Of a stretch of 54,466 nt of DNA, positions 40,292 through 47,784 are shown piece by piece (position 1 is the first letter of the stretch; the number at the start of each line of letters is the position of its first letter). Made by a program: the position numbers and the translations under genes. Source of the DNA: an uncultured Spirochaetota bacterium (lineage in GTDB: Bacteria; Spirochaetota; Spirochaetia; Treponematales; UBA12059); contig CALMRC010000200.1 of the NCBI GenBank assembly GCA_937873275.1, positions 1-54,466 on the forward strand. Direction: 5' to 3'. The notes under the pieces are model-generated. The model was not told where the DNA came from, did no database searches, and was given only the letters and a program-made list of their open reading frames with translations.

Positions 40292-41161
40292 GTTCCGCAG
40301 GGACGATCCCGTGAGCTCGATGAAGAGGTCCTCGAGGTCGGGCTTGTGAATGGACAATCCCTCGAGGTTGACCCCCGCGGCGAGCAGTTCCCGCATGGTC
40401 TTGTCCAAGTTCTCGGATTGGATCTCCAGGTGGTCCGCGACCAGCTTCCCCGGCACCCGGTCCCCGTCCACGCAGCCCCGGGGGATGCGCACCAGGGCAC
40501 CCCGGAAGTGTCGGGCCAGGAGGCGGGAGGGGTTGCCGCGCTCCAATATCCTCCCCCGGTCCATGATGGCCACCTCGTCGCAGAGCGTCTGGGCCTCGTC
40601 CATGTAATGGGTGGTCAGGACCACGGTGGTCTTCTCGGCCTGGATCCCCCGGACGAGGTCCCAGAAATTCCGGCGCGCCTGGGGGTCGAGGCCGGTGGTC
40701 GGCTCGTCCAGGAATACCACGTCCGGACGGGGGGCGATGGCCAGGGCCAGGAGCATCCGCTGGCGCTGGCCGCCGGAAAGCTTGCGGTTGTCCCGGTCCA
40801 GGATGTCCGAGAGGGAGCACAGGTCCACCACCTCGTCGAAGGGGCGGGGGGAGGGGTAGAAGGAGGAGAAGAGCTTCAGGGTCTCCCGGACGGTGATGAA
40901 CTCCGGCAGGGCGGTGGTCTGGAACTGGATCCCGACCTTCCGCTTGAATTCCCGCCCGATCGGTTCACCCCGGAACGTCACGGTTCCCTCGTCCGGGGCG
41001 AGGATGCCCTCCATCATCTCGATGGTGGTGGTCTTGCCCGCGCCGTTCGGGCCCAGGATGCCCAGGCAGGTCCCTTCCTCGATGGCAAGGGACACGCCGT
41101 CCACGGCCTGCACGGAGCCGTACCGTTTCCGGAGCCCCGCGGCTTCAAGGATGGTAGCCAT
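40289..41161 (-). CDS. ABC transporter ATP-binding protein
   Basis: 290 residues. Walker A GPNGAGKTT (~36-44), Q-loop in FQTTALPEF, signature LSGGQRQR (~128), Walker B VFLDEPTTGLDP (~150) and H-loop TTHYMDE. The C-terminal extension (~215-290) is typical of DrrA/CcmA-like exporters with ABC-2 permeases. It energises the permease encoded just downstream. The stop codon falls at the tip of the MITE-like element, so the last residues may have been changed by its insertion. No SD sequence; a -10-like TACCTT ends 6 bases before the ATG. Confidence 0.94.
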   Translation of the reverse strand: MATILEAAGLRKRYGSVQAVDGVSLAIEEGTCLGILGPNGAGKTTTIEMMEGILAPDEGTVTFRGEPIGREFKRKVGIQFQTTALPEFITVRETLKLFSSFYPSPRPFDEVVDLCSLSDILDRDNRKLSGGQRQRMLLALAIAPRPDVVFLDEPTTGLDPQARRNFWDLVRGIQAEKTTVVLTTHYMDEAQTLCDEVAIMDRGRILERGNPSRLLARHFRGALVRIPRGCVDGDRVPGKLVADHLEIQSENLDKTMRELLAAGVNLEGLSIHKPDLEDLFIELTGSSLRN

Positions 41162-41167
41162 GGTACG

Positions 41168-41196
41168 AAGGTAGTGATCCGCCTGCGGCAGGGCAA
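41168..41196 (-). promoter_or_regulatory. Putative leaderless promoter of the ABC operon
   Basis: Minus strand TTGCCC (41196-41191), 17 bases, TACCTT (41173-41168), then 6 bases to the ATG. Confidence 0.5.
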
Positions 41197-41224
41197 CGGA
41201 AACCGTGCGGTCGCCGTCCCGGAT

Positions 41225-41253
41225 TTGATTTTTTATGAGTTAAATTGTAATTT
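41225..41253 (+). promoter_or_regulatory. Promoter of the DUF1761 gene
   Basis: TTGATT (41225-41230), 17 bases, TAATTT (41248-41253) in an AT-rich block; the short leader carries AAGGAG 6 bases before the ATG. Confidence 0.6.
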
Positions 41254-41273
41254 TAATACCCAAGGAGCCCTAT

Positions 41274-41699
41274 ATGCTTGATTTGAGCGTCTCCCTGCTT
41301 CCCTTCGTGGCGGTCGCGCTGGCCAACTTCTTTCTCTCCTGGCTCTATTATTCCCCCGCAGCGCCTTGGTTCCGGGCGTGGGCGCATGGCGTCGGAATGG
41401 ACCCCGACCGCCGGGAGATGTCCGAGGAAGACCGCAGGGCGATGCCCCGGCTGATGGGAGGGGCCGTGGTCGCCTCGCTCCTGCTTTCCTACGGACTCCA
41501 GGTCCTCGTCCGCTCCGTCCGGGCGGAAACCTTCGGGCAGGGAGCGCTGACCGGGATCGTGCTCTGGGCGGCTTTCGCGGTGACCCATAGCCTCAACACC
41601 CAGTTCGAGGGCCGAAAGCCCTCGGTCCTGGTCATCAACAACGCCCTCTATCTGCTCACCTACGCGGTCTTCGGGGGGATCCTGGCCGTCTGGCGCTAG
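41274..41699 (+). CDS. DUF1761 family membrane protein
   Basis: 141 residues with four membrane segments (~residues 5-26, 60-80, 88-107, 118-140). The pattern ANFFLSWLYYSPAAPWFRAW near the start and ALTGIVLWAAFAVTHSLNTQFEGRKPSVLVINNALYLL toward the end match DUF1761, a family of unknown function. AAGGAG lies 6 bases before the ATG. It is divergent from the ABC operon. Confidence 0.88.
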   Translation: MLDLSVSLLPFVAVALANFFLSWLYYSPAAPWFRAWAHGVGMDPDRREMSEEDRRAMPRLMGGAVVASLLLSYGLQVLVRSVRAETFGQGALTGIVLWAAFAVTHSLNTQFEGRKPSVLVINNALYLLTYAVFGGILAVWR

Positions 41700-41769
41700 G
41701 TTCCCGGGGAATCGAGCAGCGCCCCGGTCCGGCGGGACGACCCCGTGTCCCGGGAATCCTGAAACGGAA

Positions 41770-41795
41770 ACGGCCGCCCGTCGCGGGGCGGCCGT
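41770..41795. terminator. Hairpin between convergent genes
   Basis: 10-bp perfect stem ACGGCCGCCC / GGGCGGCCGT with a 6-base loop, between the DUF1761 gene and the aminotransferase stop. A-rich on the 5' side, so it has a U-tract only for the minus-strand gene. Confidence 0.7.
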
Positions 41796-41813
41796 CCATG
41801 CGCAGTGGTTCTA

Positions 41814-42947
41814 TCAGCGACCGAGGACTTTTTTCAGGGCTTCCTCGAAGGTCTTGACGGTGCGGTCCGGGTTTCCCAGCTTGTCCAGGCCGAACAGGCC
41901 CACCCGGAAACTCCGGTAGTCCGCGGGCTCGTCGCACTTGAGGGGCACTCCGGCGGCCACCTGCATTCCCAGGTCCAGGAACTTCTTCCCGGACTGGATG
42001 TCCGGATCCGTGGTGTAGCTGACCACCACCCCCGGAGCCTCGAAACCCGGGGCCGCCACGCTCTTGAACCCCGAGGAAGCCAGCAAGGCGCGGACCCTCC
42101 GGCCGATCTCCGCCTGGGCGTCCCGGGCCTTGCCGAATCCGAAGGCCTCCATCTCCAGCATGACCTTGCGGAGGACAAGGAGGGAGTCCGTCGGGGGGGT
42201 CGCGTGGTAGGCGTGTTTCCCCGCTTCGTAGGTTTCCATGATCTCCAGCCATTTCTTGAGGTCGCAGGAGAAGCTGGTGCTGACCGTGGAGTCGATCCGC
42301 TGCCGGGCGGTCTCGCCCAGGCAGACCATGGCGCAGCAGGGGGGGCCGCTCCATCCCTTCTGGGGGGCCGTGACCAGGACGTCGATGCCGAGGGCCTTCA
42401 TGTCCACCCACATCGCCCCGGAGGCCACGCAGTCCAGGACCAGCATGCCCCCGTGGACGTGTACCGCGTCGGCCAGGGATTTGATGTAGCCGTCCGGCAG
42501 GATCATTCCCGAGGAAGTCTCCACGTGGGGGGCGAACACGAGGTCCGGTTTCGCGCGCTCGACCGCCGTCACGGCCTCCTCGATCGAAATGGGGGCGAAG
42601 GGGGACTCCGGGGCTTCCGCGATCCGGCGCGCCTTGAGGACGGTCTCCGAAGCGGGGATCTTCCCGGTCTCGAAGATCTGGCTCCACCGGAAGCTGAACA
42701 GGCCGTTCCGGATGATCAGGCACTTCTTCCCCGTCGCGAACTGCCGGGCCACGGCCTCCATCCCGAAGGTCCCCGAACCCGGCACCACGACGGCGGAGCG
42801 GGCCTTGTAGACCTCTTTGAGGACGCGGGAGATGTCCCGCATCGCCCCCTGGAAGAGCTTGGACATGTGGTTCACCGAGCGGTCGGTGTAGACAACCGAG
42901 TATTCGAGCAGACCGTCGGGATCGACGTCGGGCAAGAGACCGGGCAT
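41814..42947 (-). CDS. Class V aminotransferase (alanine/serine-glyoxylate type)
   Basis: 377 residues. PLP-binding Lys in TAPQKGWSGPP (~199), Asp in LVLDCVASGAMW (~174), and a typical N-terminal SGTFGMEAVARQF block. Family members transfer amino groups from alanine or serine to glyoxylate, or act as cysteine desulfurase-like enzymes; the QKG motif and length favour the aminotransferase subgroup. AGGAGG lies 5 bases before the ATG. Preceded by a putative secreted protein gene on the same strand 72 bases upstream. Confidence 0.9.
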   Translation of the reverse strand: MPGLLPDVDPDGLLEYSVVYTDRSVNHMSKLFQGAMRDISRVLKEVYKARSAVVVPGSGTFGMEAVARQFATGKKCLIIRNGLFSFRWSQIFETGKIPASETVLKARRIAEAPESPFAPISIEEAVTAVERAKPDLVFAPHVETSSGMILPDGYIKSLADAVHVHGGMLVLDCVASGAMWVDMKALGIDVLVTAPQKGWSGPPCCAMVCLGETARQRIDSTVSTSFSCDLKKWLEIMETYEAGKHAYHATPPTDSLLVLRKVMLEMEAFGFGKARDAQAEIGRRVRALLASSGFKSVAAPGFEAPGVVVSYTTDPDIQSGKKFLDLGMQVAAGVPLKCDEPADYRSFRVGLFGLDKLGNPDRTVKTFEEALKKVLGR

Positions 42948-43019
42948 GGAAGCCTCCTAGCGCATGAATATACGCAAGCGTATCCCAAGACGGCCCCGGG
43001 ACGCAAGGTGCGCCGCGGG

Positions 43020-43514
43020 CTACTCCATCCTTGCCGAGGCGATGACCTTCTCGTAGTCCGGCTTCAGGGCCGCGAAACCGTCCGCCAAGGAGCCGCAGAC
43101 CAGGCTGTGGGCCCTGCCGCCCTGGAAGACGTACAGCACGATGTAGTTCATCTTCATGCCCGAGACTTCCCCGGAAAAATCGAATCTCCGGGCTTCGTTT
43201 CCGCTCACCTTCAGGCTCGTCACGGGTCCGAACTTGCAGTTGGAAAAGCTCTTGGCGAAGTTCTTCTGGGCGAAGGCCGCGAAGGAGTCCGGGGTCTTGG
43301 CCTCCGCAGGCATATTCTCGGGCTTGAGGGTGTAGGTGCCCGTGCCCTTCATCATCACGGAGGCGTTGGAGGGATGGGGGCTCCATCCGGCCGGGGCGGC
43401 GACGACCAGGCGGGAACCGGAGGCCTGGGCGGCGGCGGGGAGGGGTAGAAGGACGATGGCCAGGACGAGAGTGAACGCGGACAGGGAACCGAATTTGCGG
43501 AATCGTTTCGACAT
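43020..43514 (-). CDS. Hypothetical secreted protein
   Basis: 164 residues. Sec signal peptide (SAFTLVLAIVLLPLPAAAQA, cleaved near residue 31), followed by a small alpha/beta domain beginning LVVAAPAGWSPHPSNAS. The body (FAAFAQKNFAKSFSNCKFGPVTSLKVSGNEARRFDFSG) resembles PsbP/Mog1-like secreted domains found in many bacterial periplasmic proteins; this is only a resemblance. GGAGG lies 5 bases before the ATG. Confidence 0.75.
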   Translation of the reverse strand: MSKRFRKFGSLSAFTLVLAIVLLPLPAAAQASGSRLVVAAPAGWSPHPSNASVMMKGTGTYTLKPENMPAEAKTPDSFAAFAQKNFAKSFSNCKFGPVTSLKVSGNEARRFDFSGEVSGMKMNYIVLYVFQGGRAHSLVCGSLADGFAALKPDYEKVIASARME

Positions 43515-43582
43515 GGTGACCTCCGTTGGATGGGGAACCGCTGGGCGGTCTCATCGGCCGCCGGAGGCATCGTATCTCGCCG

Positions 43583-43680
43583 TGAAAGGCTTGTCAGCAT
43601 CCCGTCAAGGAAATAGCGCGCATCCCTGAGCGCTATTCCTCGCTGCCGCTCGGCGGCCGGAACCCTTCGAGTCCTACTCA
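43583..43680. repeat. Degenerate palindromic sequence next to the tRNA-tail cluster
   Basis: GGCTTGTCAGCATCCCGTCA at about 43588 resembles the end of the element at 40155-40291. It is followed by a hairpin AGGAAATAGCGC / GCGCTATTCCT (43608-43640, one bulged base). TTCGAGTCCTAC at 43666-43677 matches the T-arm end of the nearby initiator tRNA. Confidence 0.55.
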
Positions 43681-43910
43681 CCTTCCCGAAAACGAAAAGA
43701 GGCCACGCTTTTGCGTAGCCTCTTCAATAGCAGGGGTAGGACTCGCCTTCCGGACTCGGGCGTCGTGCCCTCGTCCTCCAGGCCGCCTCGCTGGCTCTCG
43801 CCGCATCCTGCGGCTCGCGCTCGCCAGCTCGCGACGCCATCTCGGTTCGAGTCCTACCCCTGCTCCTTCGAAACGAAAAAGGCCGCGCTTACGCGCGACC
43901 TTTTCGTTTC
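43666..43910. repeat. Tandem units of initiator-tRNA 3' tail copies flanking hairpins
   Basis: Two similar units lie side by side. Each has a plus-strand copy of the tRNA T-arm/acceptor end, then a hairpin, then a minus-strand copy. Unit 1: TTCGAGTCCTAC (43666), hairpin 43697-43724, then an 18-base copy (43728-43745) identical to the tRNA 3' end. Unit 2: a 21-base inverted copy (43844-43864), hairpin 43870-43910, then the real tRNA. Between them, nested inverted repeats GGCGTCG...CGACGCC, GCTGGC...GCCAGC and GCCGCA...TGCGGC span about 43768-43838. This and the preceding repeat fill the gap upstream of 43911. Confidence 0.8.
43870..43910 (-). terminator. Terminator hairpin of tRNA-fMet
   Basis: On the minus strand, directly after the tRNA, GAAACGAAAAGGTCGCGCG pairs with a CGCGGCCTTTTTCGTTTC-type arm across a 3-base loop. 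The U-run lies in the 3' arm, as at tRNA-Val. Confidence 0.8.
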
Positions 43911-43983
43911 TAGCAGGGGTAGGACTCGAACCTACGACCTCCGGGTTATGAGCCCGACGAGCTGCCAACTGCTCTACCCTGCG
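43911..43983 (-). tRNA. Initiator tRNA-fMet (anticodon CAT)
   Basis: Complete cloverleaf. Initiator marks: no Watson-Crick pair at the acceptor tip (C1 opposite U72), and three G-C pairs (GGG/CCC) next to the anticodon loop CTCATAA. D stem GAGC/GCTC, T stem GTAGG/CCTAC with loop TTCGAGT. Discriminator A; CCA not encoded. C1-U72 is less common than the usual C1-A72. Confidence 0.95.
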
Positions 43984-43996
43984 TCGATGTGAGAGT

Positions 43997-44025
43997 AAAC
44001 TACAAGAAACGAAAGAAAATGTCAA
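43997..44025 (-). promoter_or_regulatory. Promoter of tRNA-fMet
   Basis: Minus strand TTGACA (44025-44020), 17 bases, TAGTTT (44002-43997); 13 bases before the tRNA 5' end. Confidence 0.65.
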
Positions 44026-44049
44026 TAGACCCGATCTATTGCAACGCCC

Positions 44050-44778
44050 TCACACGTGGAAGAACTTGCGCAGGGACGTGGTCGTGGCGATCCGAAGGTG
44101 GATGTAGACCAGGAAGATACCCACGGGCACCAGGGCGAAGGCCACGATGGAGGACCATTGCAGGAGGACCTCCCCCCGGACGAAGCGGTCCGTCAGGTAC
44201 TCGATGGAGAGACAGATCGCGGTCACCCCGAACAGGATCATGGAAACGATGTTCAGGCCCTTCCGGCGGGCCTTGACGACGGCCAGGACGGTGCCGATCC
44301 CGAAGACCTCGATGCACAGGGCCAGGGGAAGTCCCAGGGACACGAACCAGGTGTACTTCGGTCCGTCGATCAGGTCCAAGGCTCCCAGGTAACCGATCAG
44401 GCCGGCCGCGGCGACGGTCAGGGCCAGGCCGGGGCGTTTGGGCACATATAGGGGGAAGCCCACGCAGAGCCATACGAAGGCGATGGAAGCCGCGGGATAG
44501 AGGGACCAGGTCAGGTGTCCGGACACCAGGTAGTTGATGGCCGCCGCGGAGCCCGCCGCGATGGCCATGCAAACGGTGATGACCTCCCGGGTGATGAAGA
44601 GCTTCTCCCGGGGGGTGAAGTTGCCCTTTCCGTCGGGGTCGAAGAGGGGCTCCATGTGGGGAAGGGGATGGATCGCGGGGCCGGGCTTGTCCGCGTCGGG
44701 TCCCACCCGGACCCCGCAGAGGGGACAGGAACGGGCTTCGTCGCCCAGGTCGACGCCGCAGTTGGGGCACAGGTTCAT
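44050..44778 (-). CDS. Zinc-ribbon membrane protein, DUF6320-like
   Basis: 242 residues. An N-terminal zinc ribbon (CPNCGVDLGDEARSCPLCG, two CxxC pairs) is followed by a ~35-residue linker and six membrane segments (~residues 68-235). The layout fits the DUF6320 family. Its start overlaps the stop of the upstream acyltransferase-like gene (ATGA), so the two are translationally coupled. GGAGG lies 7 bases before the ATG. The role is unknown; the coupling suggests it supports or regulates the acyltransferases at the membrane. Confidence 0.82.
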   Translation of the reverse strand: MNLCPNCGVDLGDEARSCPLCGVRVGPDADKPGPAIHPLPHMEPLFDPDGKGNFTPREKLFITREVITVCMAIAAGSAAAINYLVSGHLTWSLYPAASIAFVWLCVGFPLYVPKRPGLALTVAAAGLIGYLGALDLIDGPKYTWFVSLGLPLALCIEVFGIGTVLAVVKARRKGLNIVSMILFGVTAICLSIEYLTDRFVRGEVLLQWSSIVAFALVPVGIFLVYIHLRIATTTSLRKFFHV

Positions 44779-46112
44779 ACGGGATCCTCCATGTTGCATT
44801 CCAGGCGGACGGGGATGCCGAGGGACGCCAGTCGCTTGAAGGCGAGGCGCTCGACCTCCCGGGATTTCATGAGGCTGCCGAAGTTGGCGTAGATCCGGTC
44901 TCCCCAGGTTACGGCCCCGAGGTTGCCGCAGGTCACCCGGCTGGGGGGCATGAGGCACTCCATCCGGGTGACCCGGGAATTCAGGGGCTCCGGCAGGGTC
45001 AGGAGGCCCAGGTTGGAGACCCCTCCGGACAGGAAGTTCTTGCCCATGGAATTGTAGAACATGCGCATGAAGATCTCCTTGATGCCCAGGGGAAGGAGGC
45101 GCACGTACTGTCTGCGGGAAAGCCCGACGTTCCGGGCGATCTGGCGGGGGATCTCCCGCTCGGGGCTTTCGCTCTTGATCCGGTGGTGGACCAGCTCCGC
45201 CAGCTCCCCGAAGTCGTACCGCCCCAGGCGCAGGTCCACGGAGGGCATGAAGTAGAGGCTGAAATTCCGCATGGTCCGGGTAGGGTAGACCTTTCTCATG
45301 TTGATGGGGACTTCCAGGGTGGCCATGGGGCCGCTCCGGCGGCGCATCCAGGCGGGATAGGCCGCCCGGATCTCCTGGAGGGCGTCCATGATGGCGGCGC
45401 AGAACAGCTCCGTCACGGTGACCCCGAAGCTCTTGGAGACTTCCTTCACCTTGTCCACGGGAAGGATCCCCGTGGTGACCCGGAACTGGTAGGCCGGGAG
45501 CAGGGGGGATACGATGCGGAAGGCGTGGGGCCGGGGTTCCGGGACGGGGAGCTCGGACCGGAAGAACCGGTTGTAGGCGTCCTCGTATTCCTCCGGGTGG
45601 GGGGTGCTGTCGGGGTCGAAGACGTCCGGCGCGGCCTCGGACTCCACGCCCCGGTTCCGGAAGTACTGGGCCAGGAGGGTCTTGAAGAAGATCAGGGCGC
45701 CTCCACCGTCGGACAGGACGTGGTGCATCTCCAGGGCGATCCGGGAGCCCCGGGCCCGGACCCGGAAGGGGAACTGGCCCCGCTTGCGGACGTCGAAGTC
45801 CTGGACCGGGTAGCGGTGGTCCGGGACGGGGACGGGGACCTTGCCCAGGGGCTGGAGGTAGTTCCAGAAGAAGCCCCGGTGCAGGTCGACCATGTAGTAC
45901 GGGAACCGGGGGGCGATGCGGGCCAGGGCCGCGGAGAGGGAGGGCAGGTGGACGGGCTCGTCCAGGGTGGCCGCCAGGCGGAACATGTAGGTCGCCGTCC
46001 GGTCGGACATGACCGGGAAGATCATGGCCGCGTTGTCCAGGACGTACCAGGGCCCGAACTCGTCGGCCCGCGCGGCGTTCGCGTATTTCCGGTTCAGTCG
46101 ATCGGCGTCCAT
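44775..46112 (-). CDS. Condensation/alcohol acyltransferase-like protein, paralogue 1
   Basis: 445 residues. The catalytic HHxxxDG motif of the CoA-dependent acyltransferase/condensation fold is intact in MHHVLSDGGG (~residue 130). Two-lobed architecture with a second conserved block LEVPINMRKVYPTRTMRNFSLYF (~275). Similar to alcohol acetyltransferases and PapA-like enzymes that acylate hydroxyl groups on lipids or small alcohols. Clearly homologous along its length to the protein encoded just upstream (YVLDNAAMIFPVMSDRTATYMFRL, ALARIAPRFPYYMVDL). The start follows the upstream stop by 14 bases. Substrate unknown. Confidence 0.87.
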   Translation of the reverse strand: MDADRLNRKYANAARADEFGPWYVLDNAAMIFPVMSDRTATYMFRLAATLDEPVHLPSLSAALARIAPRFPYYMVDLHRGFFWNYLQPLGKVPVPVPDHRYPVQDFDVRKRGQFPFRVRARGSRIALEMHHVLSDGGGALIFFKTLLAQYFRNRGVESEAAPDVFDPDSTPHPEEYEDAYNRFFRSELPVPEPRPHAFRIVSPLLPAYQFRVTTGILPVDKVKEVSKSFGVTVTELFCAAIMDALQEIRAAYPAWMRRRSGPMATLEVPINMRKVYPTRTMRNFSLYFMPSVDLRLGRYDFGELAELVHHRIKSESPEREIPRQIARNVGLSRRQYVRLLPLGIKEIFMRMFYNSMGKNFLSGGVSNLGLLTLPEPLNSRVTRMECLMPPSRVTCGNLGAVTWGDRIYANFGSLMKSREVERLAFKRLASLGIPVRLECNMEDPV

Positions 46113-46126
46113 GCTCTGTCCCCGGG

Positions 46127-47521
46127 TCAGGATTCGGACGGCATCGGTCCGCTCGGATTTTCCGCCCCCGGGTTCCGGGAGGCGGGTTCCGGATCGTCCG
46201 CATCGCATTCTATTCTGGCTCGTAGATTTATGGAAGACAAAAGGGAGAAGAATCTCCTCTCCACCTCCCGGGACCGTGCCCGGCTGCCGAAGGTGACGTG
46301 GAGCTCGCCCTTCCAGCTGCAGACGGCCAGGTTCGTCTTGAGGTTGCGGCTGGGGGCCGGGACGAACTCGAAGCGCCGGACCCGCTCGTCCAGGGGGGCC
46401 GGCAGGGTCATGGCTCCCAGGTTCGAGATGAGGCCCGTGATGAGGCCTTCGCCCAGGGAATCGTAGAGCAGGCGGGCGAAGAAGTTCTTGAGGACCAGCG
46501 GCACCAGGCGGACCAGGAGGTTCCGGCCGCCCCCGGCGTTCCGGGAGATCTGCCGCGCGATCTCCCGCTCGTCGTTCTCCAGGGCCACCCGGTGGTGGAC
46601 GATCCGGACGAGCTCCTCGAAGGTGTAGGGCCCCAGTCGGAGGTCCACCGCGGGAAGGATGAAGAGGGTGAAGTTCCGGAGGGTGCGGGAGGGGTAGAAC
46701 CGGCGCATGTTGACCGGGATCTCCACGGCGGCCATGCACTCCTTCCGTTTCCGGACCCGGGGCGGCAGGGACTCCCAGATACCCTGGTAGGCGAAGATGA
46801 GGGCCGCCGTCAGGAGCTCCGTCACCGTGGCGTCCCGGGACTGGGCTGCTTCCCGGACCGCCTCCAGGTCGAAGATTCCCGTGAGGACCCGGTACTGCCC
46901 CAGGGGAAGGGCGGGGCTCGGGGGACGGAAGGCCCGGGGCCGGGGATCCGGGTGGGGCCAGTTTTCCCGGAAGTACCGGTGATAGGCGTCCTCCCACTCG
47001 TGGGGGTTCGGTTCGGTCCCGGGCAGGAAGACGTCCGGGGCCGGCGCGCTGGGTACCCCCTGAAGACGGAAGTACTCGGCCAACAGGGTCTTGGCGAAGA
47101 TTAGGCCGCCGTACCCGTCCGCCAGGATGTGGGAGAACTCGCAGGCGATGCGGGAGCCCCGGGCCCGGACCCGGAAGAGGTGCCCCCGGTCCTTCCGGGG
47201 ATCCAGACCCTGGCAAGGGGAACCCAGGTCCGCGATGACCGTCGGGGGGCGCCGGGAAGGCTGGAAGTAGTACCAGAAGAACCCCCGCCGCAGTTCCACC
47301 AGGAAGTAGGGGAACCGGGGGGCCACGTTCGCGAGGGCCCGCTGGAGAATCGGGAGGTCCACCGGCCGGTCCAGGACCAGGGCGATCCGGAAGAGGCTGG
47401 TGGCCACCCGGTCCGAGATCGCCGGCATGATGATGGCCGCGTTGTCCAGCACGTAGTAGTGGTCGGAGGCGGACTGGAAGAGGGTCCGGGCCATCCGAAT
47501 GTTCGCGATATTGGTCGACAT
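46127..47521 (-). CDS. Condensation/alcohol acyltransferase-like protein, paralogue 2
   Basis: 464 residues. Same fold as its downstream neighbour, with the active-site His and Asp in SHILADGYG (~residue 140; Ser replaces the first His of HHxxxDG). Matching blocks are YYVLDNAAIIMPAISDRVATSLFRIALVLDRP, NVAPRFPYFLVELRRGFFWYYFQP and VEIPVNMRRFYPSRTLRNFTLFI. The first gene of a three-gene unit: paralogue 2, paralogue 1, zinc-ribbon membrane protein. ATG 47521 is preferred to upstream options because similarity starts there. It ends in a Pro/Ser/Glu-rich tail absent from paralogue 1. Confidence 0.87.
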   Translation of the reverse strand: MSTNIANIRMARTLFQSASDHYYVLDNAAIIMPAISDRVATSLFRIALVLDRPVDLPILQRALANVAPRFPYFLVELRRGFFWYYFQPSRRPPTVIADLGSPCQGLDPRKDRGHLFRVRARGSRIACEFSHILADGYGGLIFAKTLLAEYFRLQGVPSAPAPDVFLPGTEPNPHEWEDAYHRYFRENWPHPDPRPRAFRPPSPALPLGQYRVLTGIFDLEAVREAAQSRDATVTELLTAALIFAYQGIWESLPPRVRKRKECMAAVEIPVNMRRFYPSRTLRNFTLFILPAVDLRLGPYTFEELVRIVHHRVALENDEREIARQISRNAGGGRNLLVRLVPLVLKNFFARLLYDSLGEGLITGLISNLGAMTLPAPLDERVRRFEFVPAPSRNLKTNLAVCSWKGELHVTFGSRARSREVERRFFSLLSSINLRARIECDADDPEPASRNPGAENPSGPMPSES

Positions 47522-47590
47522 CACCCGAATTCGACCGCAAAGTCCGAAATCGGTTGCCGCCCGACGGGCCGAGGTGGTTTCCAAATATTT

Positions 47591-47768
47591 TTGACAGGAT
47601 CAACAGGATAAAGATCGGATGGGCAGGATGGAAGAAGGGAGGAAGGATCGCGGTTACTCTTGGTGTTCAATAACCGGGATAGTGTATGGAATATACGTCT
47701 CATACCTTCCTCCCTCATTCCAGGATTCAATCCTGTTCATCCTCCCCAAATCATGTTCATCCTGTCAA
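47591..47768. repeat. Palindromic element B (GACAGGAT-type arms)
   Basis: 178 bases. The left arm begins TTGACAGGATCAACAGGAT (47591) and the right arm ends GTTCATCCTGTCAA (47768), an imperfect inverted pair of about 39 bases each. An inner pair GGGAGGAAGG (47638) and CCTTCCTCCC (47705) can extend the hairpin. AT-richer than the flanks. It lies between the acyltransferase unit and the DUF554 gene. Confidence 0.78.
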
Positions 47769-47784
47769 GATTTGCCAGCGGGTC

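Noticed and set aside
43711-43992. Plus-strand open frame of about 93 codons across the tRNA
   Set aside because: Its end is a translation of the antisense of tRNA-fMet and its tail copies; a common false gene.
44775-47603. One 942-residue fused acyltransferase protein
   Set aside because: The part above 46112 is an out-of-frame shadow of the second paralogue, which is complete in its own frame.
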